A stretch of 64,000 nt of DNA from Bradyrhizobium sp. URHD0069 (GTDB lineage Bacteria > Pseudomonadota > Alphaproteobacteria > Rhizobiales > Xanthobacteraceae), in assembly GCF_000701345.1 (NCBI RefSeq), contig NZ_JNIJ01000018.1, positions 1 through 64,000 of the forward strand. Reading direction: 5' to 3'. Shown here piece by piece: positions 36,492 to 43,842 of this stretch (position 1 is its first letter; each line of letters begins with the position of its first letter). The translations under genes were made by a program, and so were the position numbers. Under the pieces are notes generated by a model that worked only from the letters and a program-made list of their open reading frames with translations, did not search any database and had not been told where the DNA came from.

Positions 36492-37223
36492 ATGGCGAGA
36501 AAACCCAATACTGTGCGGGCCCCGGTCCGTCGTGCTGCACCCAACATCGGGCCGTCGCGGGCGGTACGTAAAAAAAGCGCGCCGCGGAGCGCCGGCGCGC
36601 GCGAAAATGCCCCGTACCATCACGGTGCGTTGCACGACGCGTTGCTCGAGGCGGCGGAGCGGGTGCTCGAACGCGAAGGATTGGCGGGATTGACGTTGCG
36701 CGCGGTGGCGCGTGAGGCCGGCGTGTCGCATGCCGCGCCGACCCATCATTTCGGCGACCTCACCGGCCTCGTCAGCGAACTCGCGGCGATCGGCTTCCGG
36801 CAATTCAACGCGGCGATGGCCGCTGCTGGATCGACGGGCGGTTCGGGACTCGAGAAGGCGATGGCTCGAGCCAAGGCGTATGTGGCCTACGCGCAGGCGC
36901 ATCCCGGCATGTACGGGCTGATGTTCCGCACCGAGCGTCTCGATATGACACGACCCTCGCTGCATGAGGCGGCCAGTGCGGCGTTCGCGGGGCTCGCCGG
37001 CGCAATCGGCGCCAGCCGCCACGAGCAAATTTCCGAACAGGCACTCTCGCTCGAACAGGCCGCGGCCATCGCTCGCGCGTGGTCACTGGTCCACGGCTTC
37101 ACCATGCTGCTGCTCGACGGCCGGCTCGCCGACGTTCTGCGGCGGCTCCCCAAAAGCACGGACGCTGAAACCTTGCTGGACGCCATGCTGAGGTCCAGCG
37201 TCGGCCGGCCGTCGGGACAGTAA
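36492..37223 (+). CDS. TetR-family transcriptional regulator (243 aa)
   Basis: A basic, disordered N-terminus of about 40 residues precedes a TetR helix-turn-helix: HHGALHDALLEAAERVLERE, GLAGLTLRAVAREAGVSHAA, PTHHFGDLTGLVSELAAIGF. The C-terminal ligand domain contains YVAYAQAHPGMYGLMFRTER, as in the WHG-domain branch of TetR proteins. It is divergent from the carotenoid oxygenase, and the operators in between make it the probable repressor of that gene and of the membrane gene at 34227, and probably of itself. The start at 36492 coincides with the predicted transcript start, so the message may be leaderless. Confidence 0.88.
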   Translation: MARKPNTVRAPVRRAAPNIGPSRAVRKKSAPRSAGARENAPYHHGALHDALLEAAERVLEREGLAGLTLRAVAREAGVSHAAPTHHFGDLTGLVSELAAIGFRQFNAAMAAAGSTGGSGLEKAMARAKAYVAYAQAHPGMYGLMFRTERLDMTRPSLHEAASAAFAGLAGAIGASRHEQISEQALSLEQAAAIARAWSLVHGFTMLLLDGRLADVLRRLPKSTDAETLLDAMLRSSVGRPSGQ

Positions 37224-37283
37224 TCAGCGCGAATCAGCGCCGCGTCGCCAACTCCACGGCGCGGCCGATGTTGCCGATCACTT

Positions 37284-37433
37284 TCAGCTGGAGACACGGC
37301 AATCTTTTGGAGCCGTCGATGCATTATAGGTGCTGCCGAATGTTTGTGCGTTTGCCGGTGGAATCAGCCCGGAACTGGCACAGAACAGTGCGGCTGCGGC
37401 AGTTGCGATGCCAAAGCGAGGGCCGCGCCTCAT
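37284..37433 (-). CDS. Short exported protein, probably truncated (49 aa)
   Basis: The signal peptide (residues 1-29, FGIATAAAALFCASSGLIPP followed by ANA) precedes QTFGSTYNASTAPKDCRVSS and a stop. Longer Bradyrhizobium exported proteins share the STAPKDCR segment and continue for tens of residues, so this looks like a truncated copy. The DNA after the stop still reads LQLKVIGNIGRAVELATRR in another phase, which hints at old coding sequence. The function is unknown. Confidence 0.4.
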   Translation of the reverse strand: MRRGPRFGIATAAAALFCASSGLIPPANAQTFGSTYNASTAPKDCRVSS

Positions 37434-37584
37434 CCGGCCGCCTTTGGTTGCGGAACCTGCAGGCAACTTCGACGTTCGCAATCTGGGGAAGGTTCAGGCC
37501 CGATGCGGGAATTACCTGACATTGGTCCGGAATCGTTTTAGAACATCGACCCTGCCTTCAATAGTGTGTCAGTTCTAGTCGATC

Positions 37585-38268
37585 ATGCCTGCCATTTCGT
37601 CGAAAAAACCTTATCGCATCGGCCGTTCCCGCACCGGGCTTGGCCTCTTCGCCACCAAACCGATCAAGAAGGGCATCAAAATAGTCCGCTATTTTGGGCC
37701 ACTGCTGGATTCGCGCAAGAAGAAGCACGAGGCCATCGAAAACAAGTATCTGTTCGAGCTCAACGGCCGCTGGACCATCGACGGTTCGGTGCGCGAGAAC
37801 GTCGCGCGTTATATCAATCACGCTTGCAAGCCCAACGCGGAGTCCGACGTCAGTCCGCGCAAGCGCAAGGTCGTGATCCGCGCAATCAAGAACATCGAGC
37901 CCGGCGAAGAGATCAACTACGATTACGGTACCGATTACTTCAAGGCCTATCTGAAGCCGATCGGCTGTAAATGCGACGCCTGCGAAAAGAAACGCAAGAA
38001 GAAGCGCGCCGAGGCGAGGGCCGAAAAACTGCGCCTGAAAGCCAAGGCGGAGAAGAAGGCTTTGAAAAAGGCCGAAAAGCAGGCCGCGAAGGCCGAGAAA
38101 AAGCTGAAGCAAGAGCTGAATGGCAAGTCGAACGGCGTGAAGTTGAATGGCAAGCACTTCAATGGCCACGGCGGAAAGTCCGCCGGGGTTAAAGCAATTG
38201 CAGTGAAATCCGGTGTTCCCGCTAAGTCCAAGGGCAGATCGGGTCGGGAAGTCAGCGTTTCCGCTTAG
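37585..38268 (+). CDS. SET-domain protein methyltransferase with lysine-rich tail (227 aa)
   Basis: SET enzymes transfer methyl groups from S-adenosylmethionine to protein lysines. The N-terminal part GRSRTGLGLFATKPIKKGIK, the NHACKPN motif (78-84) and GEEINYDYG (107-115, catalytic Tyr) are intact. Cysteines 128, 130 and 133 with Cys81 form the post-SET zinc site. From residue 134 the protein is a Lys/Ala-rich helix and then a basic tail, resembling histone-H1-like or nucleic-acid-binding tails, so it may act on DNA-bound proteins. No partner is encoded nearby. The 3' end overlaps the convergent methyltransferase gene by 17 bases. Confidence 0.9.
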   Translation: MPAISSKKPYRIGRSRTGLGLFATKPIKKGIKIVRYFGPLLDSRKKKHEAIENKYLFELNGRWTIDGSVRENVARYINHACKPNAESDVSPRKRKVVIRAIKNIEPGEEINYDYGTDYFKAYLKPIGCKCDACEKKRKKKRAEARAEKLRLKAKAEKKALKKAEKQAAKAEKKLKQELNGKSNGVKLNGKHFNGHGGKSAGVKAIAVKSGVPAKSKGRSGREVSVSA

Positions 38269-38902
38269 GCGGCGGACGCTCATTCTTCCCCTTCACGAAC
38301 GCCAGACTTGTCCAGGTGACGCCGGCGACGCGATTTTGGTCCTGACTGGATTCCGTGCGCAGATTCAAAACCGGGTGCAAACCTTGCGTCTGCGCAAGCT
38401 CAATCGTCTCCTCAGGCGAGACCTCGAACATCCGCCGTCCCGCCGGGACCGGCCCGTGCCGGATCTCCATGATCACGGCGCCGCCTTCTCGTACCAGAGA
38501 GGCGACGTTCGGCATGGCGCGGCGGCGCTGCTGCGCATCGAGATGCATCCAGACCGCGGTTAGCATGACGACGTCGAACCTCTCGCCGCGTGCCAGCAAC
38601 AAGGCCAGATCCGGCAGGCTGTCGTCGAGCCATTCGATCCGCGGTGATGGATGTAGCGCCATTGCCGGCAGGCGGAACGCGTCGGTCGGCTCGACGGCGA
38701 CGACGCGGTGCCCCATCGCCGCGAACCACGCCGCGTCGCGCCCGGTTCCAGAACCGATGTCGAGGATAAGCCCCGGAGCGGTGGGGATCAGATGCAGCAC
38801 CGCGCGGTGCGAGTCGGCGGCAGAAATGCTCTCGTAGAGCTCAAAAAGCTCTTCGGCCTCCTCGGCGTATCCTTCCGTGCCGCTTACTTGCGCTGACTTC
38901 AC
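38252..38902 (-). CDS. Class I SAM-dependent methyltransferase (216 aa)
   Basis: The Rossmann-fold signature LILDIGSGTGRDAAWFAAMG (motif I) is followed by HRVVAVEPTDAFRL (motif II) and RFDVVMLTAVWMHLDAQQRR (motif IV region). The substrate is not predictable. I chose GTG at 38902 because GAGAGG lies six bases upstream. An ATG at 39025 would overlap the neighbouring gene's 3' end and adds 41 unlikely residues. It is convergent and overlapping with the SET-domain gene, and both would use S-adenosylmethionine, which may be coincidence. Confidence 0.85.
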   Translation of the reverse strand: MKSAQVSGTEGYAEEAEELFELYESISAADSHRAVLHLIPTAPGLILDIGSGTGRDAAWFAAMGHRVVAVEPTDAFRLPAMALHPSPRIEWLDDSLPDLALLLARGERFDVVMLTAVWMHLDAQQRRRAMPNVASLVREGGAVIMEIRHGPVPAGRRMFEVSPEETIELAQTQGLHPVLNLRTESSQDQNRVAGVTWTSLAFVKGKNERPPPKRKR

Positions 38903-38930
38903 CCGACGCCTCTCATTGCTTCCCAAGGCT

Positions 38931-39221
38931 TCAACCACCAGGCTTCCGCACAGATTTCGGAAGCGGCGAATTTCCAAAATCGAGCGCTGAGCGCTGAATG
39001 ATGGCTCCGCTTTCGTCGACGACAAGACGAAATCGCCGGTGTCCGGAGAAGAACGTCAGGCGATGCCGGCCGCCGTCCGCGTCGATCCCCCGCTCGGAAA
39101 GGCTTGTGATCTCGCCCGCCTGCATCTGCTTCCTCAGAAGCGGCAGCGCGATGCCAAGGCCCTCGGCGATCAATGATGCGTCGACCTGGACGGCACCGTC
39201 CCGGAATTCAATCGGCTTCAT
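38931..39221 (-). CDS. Small hypothetical protein coupled to an Rrf2 regulator (96 aa)
   Basis: The protein runs MKPIEFRDGAVQVDASLIAE, GLGIALPLLRKQMQAGEITS, then a strand-rich half with RLTFFSGHRRFRLVVDESGA. A helix-then-strand layout of this kind (DUF6522-like, from memory) is found beside NsrR-type regulators. Its start codon overlaps the stop of the Rrf2 gene by four bases, so translation is coupled and a role in the nitric-oxide response is inferred. No catalytic motif is evident. Confidence 0.75.
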   Translation of the reverse strand: MKPIEFRDGAVQVDASLIAEGLGIALPLLRKQMQAGEITSLSERGIDADGGRHRLTFFSGHRRFRLVVDESGAIIQRSALDFGNSPLPKSVRKPGG

Positions 39222-39655
39222 GGGGCACCTCGCGCCGGATTTCGTTTGGATCGCGGCGGATAAGCGCATTCGGCAAGCGTGGTGGCGTCGAGCTCTCGCA
39301 TGAAGGCTTCACGTGCGGCTGCCAACCGCACCTTCAGACGGCAGCGCGGTGTAAGCACGCAACTCCCGCCATCGTCACGAAAGCATTCGACCAGCGCATG
39401 CCGGGCTTCGAGCGTACGCACGACGTCGCCCAGTGTGATCAAGTGCGGCGGCCGAGCCAGAGTGAAACCGCCGCCCGCGCCACGCTGGGTGCTGATGAAT
39501 CCGACATCGGCGAGGTCGCGCACCACTTTCGCCAGATGATTGCGCGAAATGCCGAACTCAGACGCGATTTCGTGGGTTGCGAACGACCGCGTCGGCTCGC
39601 CCGCCAGCCGCATCAGCGCGCGCAACGCAAAATCCGTGAACGCTGTCAGACGCAT
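39218..39655 (-). CDS. nsrR: Rrf2-family regulator, NsrR-like (145 aa)
   Basis: NsrR proteins hold an iron-sulfur cluster that is destroyed by nitric oxide, releasing repression. The N-terminal winged helix MRLTAFTDFALRALMRLAGE and EFGISRNHLAKVVRDLADVG is typical, and GAGGGFTLARPP is the wing. Three cysteines in CFRDDGGSCVLTPRC match the cluster ligands. It is divergent from a truncated hemoglobin, with an NsrR-type palindrome between them. IscR or RirA identity is less likely because the context is nitric oxide. Confidence 0.85.
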   Translation of the reverse strand: MRLTAFTDFALRALMRLAGEPTRSFATHEIASEFGISRNHLAKVVRDLADVGFISTQRGAGGGFTLARPPHLITLGDVVRTLEARHALVECFRDDGGSCVLTPRCRLKVRLAAAREAFMRELDATTLAECAYPPRSKRNPARGAP

Positions 39656-39701
39656 GGAAGACCTCGCAAATGAGCCTTTGCAAATAACCTATAGCGGTCT
39701 A

Positions 39702-39724
39702 AATAAGCATTTGAAATACCTATT
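39702..39724. promoter_or_regulatory. NsrR-type operator
   Basis: The core CATTTGAAATA is flanked by AATAAG and CCTATT, giving an imperfect 23-base palindrome that agrees with the published NsrR consensus core YATTTNAAATR. It lies 14 bases before the hemoglobin start codon and about 47 bases from the nsrR start, so it can control both directions. Confidence 0.7.
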
Positions 39725-39737
39725 TAAGGAGACCCGC

Positions 39738-40200
39738 ATGACAGGGGCAGAACGGCGCGAAAAGATCTCAGCCGAGATCACCGCAAGGACCGGCATCACG
39801 GAAACCATGATTGAACGTCTGGTGCGCGCCTTCTACGCAAAAAGTCCGAACCGACGCGGTGCTAGCACCGGTATTTGAAGCCAGAATCGGAGATTGGGAG
39901 CCGCATTTGCAGCAGATGTGCGCCTTCTGGTCCTCGGTTGCGCTAATGTCGGGCCGCTATCACGGCAGCCCGATGGTCAAACACCTGCCGCTGCCCATCG
40001 ATGCTGTTCATTTCGACTGTTGGTTGGCGCTGTTTGAGACAACCGCCCGGGAAATCTGTCCTCCGGCGGCCGAAGCGCATTTCGTCGAACGCGCACGACG
40101 GATTGCCGCGAGTCTTGAACTCGGGATCGCGGGCGGGCAGGGCGTCCTGCTCGGAATCGGGGAACGATTTCGTCGTGACGAAGCGGGAGAACTCCGATGA
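39738..40200 (+). pseudogene. Group III truncated hemoglobin, frameshifted in a run of A
   Basis: Truncated hemoglobins bind O2 or NO, and rhizobial ones beside NsrR are thought to detoxify NO. The start MTGAERREKISAEITARTGI (ATG at 39738, AAGGAGA upstream) runs to LVRAFYAK. A run of five A (39839-39843) shifts the frame to an early stop at 39878. With four A the protein continues VRTDAVLAPVFEARIGDWEP, then FWSSVALMSGRYHGSPMVKH (haem-proximal region) to the stop at 40200, about 153 residues. It is a pseudogene, a phase-variable homopolymer, or a sequencing error. Confidence 0.85.
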
Positions 40201-40331
40201 CGCGCAGGATGCAGGTCGTGACGGACAAGGAGCAGGCGAATCTGTTTTCCGGCAGTAGTCTGGTACCCATGCTTGCGGCAGGATTAGCTCTGACCCTGGT
40301 GGGGATGGTCGCCGCGGTGATGTTGAGCTGA
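40197..40331 (+). CDS. Single-helix membrane peptide coupled to the hemoglobin gene (44 aa)
   Basis: The ATG at 40197 overlaps the hemoglobin stop (ATGA). The protein starts MTRRMQVVTDKEQANLFSGS and ends with one membrane helix, VPMLAAGLALTLVGMVAAVM, then LS. Translational coupling and shared operator control make a role in the nitric-oxide response likely but unproven. I know no named family for it. Confidence 0.6.
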   Translation: MTRRMQVVTDKEQANLFSGSSLVPMLAAGLALTLVGMVAAVMLS

Positions 40332-40403
40332 GGACAAATAATCGGCCGCCGCGAAGCCTCGGGCTTTCGCGACGGCCGCCACGCGCAACAATCAGGCGGC
40401 CGC

Positions 40404-40799
40404 TCAGGCAGTCACCGCGCCGCCGCTCTTGCGCAAGCCGATATATTGCAATTCGGCAAACGCGCCTGTCGCAATCGCCTGGACTGCGACGAAGGTTTCG
40501 CCGAGCAGGTTCGGCGTCACCGCGCCGCTGAAGAGAGCGATGCTGCCGAGGGTCCATGCCGCGTTGCCGGCGATCACGATCACCACCAGGGCCTTTGGCA
40601 TGGATTGGCGCGTGCCGAGCCAGCCGACCAGCGCAGTGTAGGCAATCAGAAACAGGCCGGTCTCGCGCAACAGCGCTTCGGGAAGATTCAAGAACGGCGC
40701 CAGCATCCCGGCGGCTGATACCAGCAACAGGGCACTGACGCCGCTGAAGACGGCGTCAGCCTGGATGGCGCGACGCAGAAACACGGATGGATTGATCAT
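40404..40799 (-). CDS. Hypothetical four-helix membrane protein (131 aa)
   Basis: The sequence has four hydrophobic segments: ADAVFSGVSALLLVSAAGML, LFLIAYTALVGWLGTRQ, ALVVIVIAGNAAWTLGSIAL and a last one around TFVAVQAIATGAFAELQYIG. I recognise this layout from small integral membrane proteins of unknown function in Bradyrhizobium. The start at 40799 follows GGAGAACTGCC. It is followed upstream by another small minus-strand gene, probably in one operon. Confidence 0.7.
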   Translation of the reverse strand: MINPSVFLRRAIQADAVFSGVSALLLVSAAGMLAPFLNLPEALLRETGLFLIAYTALVGWLGTRQSMPKALVVIVIAGNAAWTLGSIALFSGAVTPNLLGETFVAVQAIATGAFAELQYIGLRKSGGAVTA

Positions 40800-40842
40800 G
40801 GCAGTTCTCCTTTGCCTTGGGGGGTGGGGACGGGTCATGGGA

Positions 40843-41088
40843 TCAGCGCGCGGACTGGCGGAACCAGCCTCTGATTTTTTGGAGCTGACGCAGCAGGCGG
40901 ATCGGACAGAGCGTCTTGCCGACGCGGCTCTCGGCCGCCTGCACCTGCGCGAACACGAAGACGCCGGTGGTGTGCACCAGCGGTTCGGGCATGTTGAGGG
41001 TGCGCGCCAGAAGCCGGGTTACCAGATTGAGCAGCCAGGCGATCATGCCGGCAGGTGAGAAGGTGCTGGGTCGAAAAAGCGTCTTCAT
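40843..41088 (-). CDS. Small hypothetical protein (81 aa)
   Basis: It begins MKTLFRPSTFSPAGMIAWLL and contains TRLLARTLNMPEPLVHTTGV and AQVQAAESRVGKTLCPIRLL, an amphipathic, basic protein with one possible membrane-associated helix. A good ribosome-binding site (AGGAGATGACC) precedes the ATG. It is 43 bases upstream of the membrane gene at 40404 and divergent from the MmyB-type regulator, which is a candidate controller. Confidence 0.65.
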   Translation of the reverse strand: MKTLFRPSTFSPAGMIAWLLNLVTRLLARTLNMPEPLVHTTGVFVFAQVQAAESRVGKTLCPIRLLRQLQKIRGWFRQSAR

Positions 41089-41190
41089 GGGTCATCTCCT
41101 GTGATGGCAAAGATGACCGGGCTGGATAGCGATTTCGATTACGTCAGAGGTAATGGAACGCGTGAAATTCGCATGGTAGGTTTTGGTACC

Positions 41191-42012
41191 ATGAACGCAC
41201 TCACCGCCACGGCGCGAGCCGAACGAACCCAGCCCGTCCATATCGGCGATCACCTGCGCGAATGGCGGCAGCGCCGCCATCTCAGCCAGCTCGATCTCGC
41301 GGTCGACGCCGAAATTTCCGCGCGCCATCTCTCGTTTGTGGAAACCGGCCGCGCAACCCCCTCGCGCGACATGGTGCTGAAACTCGCCGAGCGGCTGGAC
41401 GTGCCGTTACGCGAGCGCAATGTGCTGCTGGCGGCGGCCGGCTATGCGCCAGCGTTTCCGCAGCGATCGCTCGACGATCCCGCGCTGAAATCGGCGCGGC
41501 AGGCAATCGATCTCGTGCTGAGAGCCCATGAACCCAATCCGGCACTGGCGGTCGACCGGCACTGGAATCTGGTCTCGGCGAACCGGATGGTGATGCCGCT
41601 GCTCGAGGGCGTCCCGGAGCGTCTGCTCGGCCAGCCGCTCAACGTGCTGCGGCTTAGCTTTCACCCGGAAGCGCTGGCGGCGCGCACCGTCAATCTCGCC
41701 GAATGGTGCGGGCATCTCCTGGAGAGGCTGCATCGGCAGTGTGAGGCAACGGCCGATTCCGAGCTGATAAAACTCTATAACGAGCTCAAAGCGTATCCGA
41801 TTCCGGCGCGCTCCGGGCCGTTGTCGCCCGACAACGTCGCGATACCCTTCAAGCTGCGGTTCGGTGGCGACGTCCTGAGCTTTTTCTCCACGACGATGAT
41901 CTTCGGTACGCCGGTCGACATCACGTTGTCGGAACTGGCGGTTGAAACGTTCTTTCCGGCCGACGATCTCACCGCCCAGCGGATGCGGGCGATGGCGGCC
42001 AATCTCAAATAG
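41191..42012 (+). CDS. XRE-family regulator with MmyB-like ligand domain (273 aa)
   Basis: The N-terminal helix-turn-helix covers IGDHLREWRQRRHLSQLDLA, VDAEISARHLSFVETGRATP and SRDMVLKLAERLDVPLRERN. The C-terminal PAS-like MmyB domain has its usual markers: NPALAVDRHWNLVSANRMVM, NVLRLSFHPEALAARTVNLA and FFSTTMIFGTPVDITLSELA, ending with FFPADD. Members bind fatty acids in other bacteria. I used the ATG at 41191; three upstream in-frame ATGs are possible. It is divergent from 40843-41088. Confidence 0.87.
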   Translation: MNALTATARAERTQPVHIGDHLREWRQRRHLSQLDLAVDAEISARHLSFVETGRATPSRDMVLKLAERLDVPLRERNVLLAAAGYAPAFPQRSLDDPALKSARQAIDLVLRAHEPNPALAVDRHWNLVSANRMVMPLLEGVPERLLGQPLNVLRLSFHPEALAARTVNLAEWCGHLLERLHRQCEATADSELIKLYNELKAYPIPARSGPLSPDNVAIPFKLRFGGDVLSFFSTTMIFGTPVDITLSELAVETFFPADDLTAQRMRAMAANLK

Positions 42013-42096
42013 CTCGCTTGTGGCTCGCTTCTGGCTCCCTTGCCCGCGCTCGGAATGCCGCTTATCTCTGGGACTTCCGCAAGCGAGGAGACCGCC

Positions 42097-42762
42097 ATGA
42101 GCACCCTAAAACCGCTTCAGATCGACATCGTCTCCGACGTGGTGTGCCCGTGGTGCTACATCGGCAAGCGCCGCATCGAGAGTGCGCTGGCGCTGACGCC
42201 GGATGTGCCGGTGGAAATTCACTGGCGGCCATTTTTCCTCAATTCCTGGGTGCCGCGCGAGGGCATCGGCCGCGACGAATACCTCACCGCCAAATTCGGT
42301 TCGGTGGAGGCCTACAAGGGCATCGCGGGGCGCGTCGTCGCCGCAGCCAATGAAGAGGGTTTGGTGTACCGGCCCGACCTGGTTAGGCGGCAACCCAACA
42401 CGATCGATTGCCACCGGCTGATTCACTGGGCCGACGCGCAGGGAAAATCCGCCGAAATGAAGCAGCGGCTGATGGAATTGTATTTCCGGGACGGCGGCGA
42501 TCTCACCGACACCAACGTGCTGGTGCAGGCGGCCGCCGATTGCGGGCTCGATGCCGACGACGTGCGCCGGCGTTTGGCAACCGATGAAGACGTGGAGCTG
42601 ATCTCGGGGCAGGCCAAGGAGGCCTCCGACAAGGGCATCTCCGGCGTGCCTACTTTCGTGTTCGCGCAGAAATACGCGGTGTCCGGCGCGCAGCCCGCCG
42701 AACAGCTCGCCCGCGCGATCCGCCAGGTGTCGGCGGAAGTGAATGCGCAGGCGGCGGAGTAG
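42097..42762 (+). CDS. DsbA-family oxidoreductase, FrnE-like (221 aa)
   Basis: A cytoplasmic thioredoxin-fold protein with the active site CPWC (residues 17-20) in DIVSDVVCPWCYIGKRRIES and the cis-proline loop GISGVPTFVFAQKYAVSG. FrnE-like proteins act in oxidative-stress disulfide chemistry or polyketide pathways. There is no signal peptide. The start at 42097 follows GAGGAGACCGCC. It lies 84 bases after the MmyB-type regulator in the same direction and could be read with it. Confidence 0.9.
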   Translation: MSTLKPLQIDIVSDVVCPWCYIGKRRIESALALTPDVPVEIHWRPFFLNSWVPREGIGRDEYLTAKFGSVEAYKGIAGRVVAAANEEGLVYRPDLVRRQPNTIDCHRLIHWADAQGKSAEMKQRLMELYFRDGGDLTDTNVLVQAAADCGLDADDVRRRLATDEDVELISGQAKEASDKGISGVPTFVFAQKYAVSGAQPAEQLARAIRQVSAEVNAQAAE

Positions 42763-42778
42763 TTGCTACAAACACCAC

Positions 42779-42882
42779 GTCATCCCTGAGGAGTTGCGCT
42801 GTTGCGCGGCATCTCGAAGGATGGGCTACGGCAGCTGTCTGTCATCCTTCGAGGCTCGCACGAGGTCGCACTCGGGATGACG
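42779..42882. repeat. Dispersed palindromic intergenic repeat
   Basis: It starts CGTCATCCCTGAGGAG, has CATCTCGAAGGATG and then CATCCTTCGAGGCTCG, and ends CTCGGGATGACG. The inner pair CGAAGGATG / CATCCTTCG and the outer pair CGTCATCCC / GGGATGACG are inverted repeats. It is the same family as 19883-19986. It lies between convergent genes. Confidence 0.7.
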
Positions 42883-42897
42883 AGCCGCCTCTCGTCT

Positions 42898-43842
42898 TCA
42901 CGCATCCTTCAAATAGTAATTCGCGCGTTTGCCGAGCGCGATGCGACGAAGTGCGCGGCGCATCGCCAGCGAAGCGCGTAGCGGCCGGATCGCTGTGGTC
43001 ACGGTGCGATAGAAGGCAAGTTTCAGCGTGTCTCGCATGGGCTGCGCGCCCGGCGGCTTCTGCGGCAGACCGATGCCGCGCAGCATCGAATTGAAGAAAT
43101 GCAGATCATTGAGGCGGCGGACTTCGCGCGTCTTCCAGGTGATCGCCATCGAGATCGAGTAGGAATTCGCGGCACGCACCCAATGCGGCCACTGATACGG
43201 CACATAGCAGCCGTCCCCCGCGAACAGGTGAAACTCCGTGCCGCGCGGCGCGAAGCGCTCGTCATATTTCAGGTTGCGATGCTTGGTCATCGAGCGTTCG
43301 ATCTCCTCGTCGCAGACGACCGCGCGGTCAGCGTTGTCGAATATCGTGAAGAGCTTTTCGCCGTGGATGTGCACGAAAAAATTGTCTTCGCTGTCGAGAT
43401 GGAACGGCGTGGTCGAATTCGGCGAGGACACGAACAGAAAACCCTCCACCTGTTCGAAGTCGGCGTCGCGCAGGCTGTTGAAGCCGCGCGCCCGCGCCAC
43501 CGACAGCAGCGTGTCTTCCAGTAGCCGCCGATACTCCGGCGAATTTTCCACGCGCTTCAGCACCATCCACGCCCCGGCCGTTTCGATGCTCCGCACCACT
43601 TCGACCGGGTTGAGATCAACGCGAGGCATCGCGTCCGGATCCTGGCTGATGGCGACCTTGCCCGAATTGTACTCGATCAGGTCGCGCGGGAGCTCGGAGG
43701 CCAATTGCGCGATGCGCGGCAGCGTCAGTAGCGGATGGCCTGCCAGCTTGTGGCGGATCGCGAACGGCTTCAAGGGAAAGTCGCGTCTCAGCGCGCCATT
43801 TGCGGCCGTAATCACCGGCGCTGTTTCGATGAGGGCGGTCAT
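42898..43842 (-). CDS. JmjC-like cupin protein (314 aa)
   Basis: The cupin core has TTPFHLDSEDNFFVHIHGEK, an HxD motif with the spacing of Fe(II)/2-oxoglutarate JmjC-type oxygenases, then GDGCYVPYQWPHWVRAANSY, whose histidine would complete the metal site. Bacterial members hydroxylate proteins or small molecules, but this one's substrate is unknown. The N-terminal 100 residues form a helical cap. Its start overlaps the stop of the acetyltransferase gene by four bases (ATGA), so the two are one translational unit. Confidence 0.85.
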   Translation of the reverse strand: MTALIETAPVITAANGALRRDFPLKPFAIRHKLAGHPLLTLPRIAQLASELPRDLIEYNSGKVAISQDPDAMPRVDLNPVEVVRSIETAGAWMVLKRVENSPEYRRLLEDTLLSVARARGFNSLRDADFEQVEGFLFVSSPNSTTPFHLDSEDNFFVHIHGEKLFTIFDNADRAVVCDEEIERSMTKHRNLKYDERFAPRGTEFHLFAGDGCYVPYQWPHWVRAANSYSISMAITWKTREVRRLNDLHFFNSMLRGIGLPQKPPGAQPMRDTLKLAFYRTVTTAIRPLRASLAMRRALRRIALGKRANYYLKDA

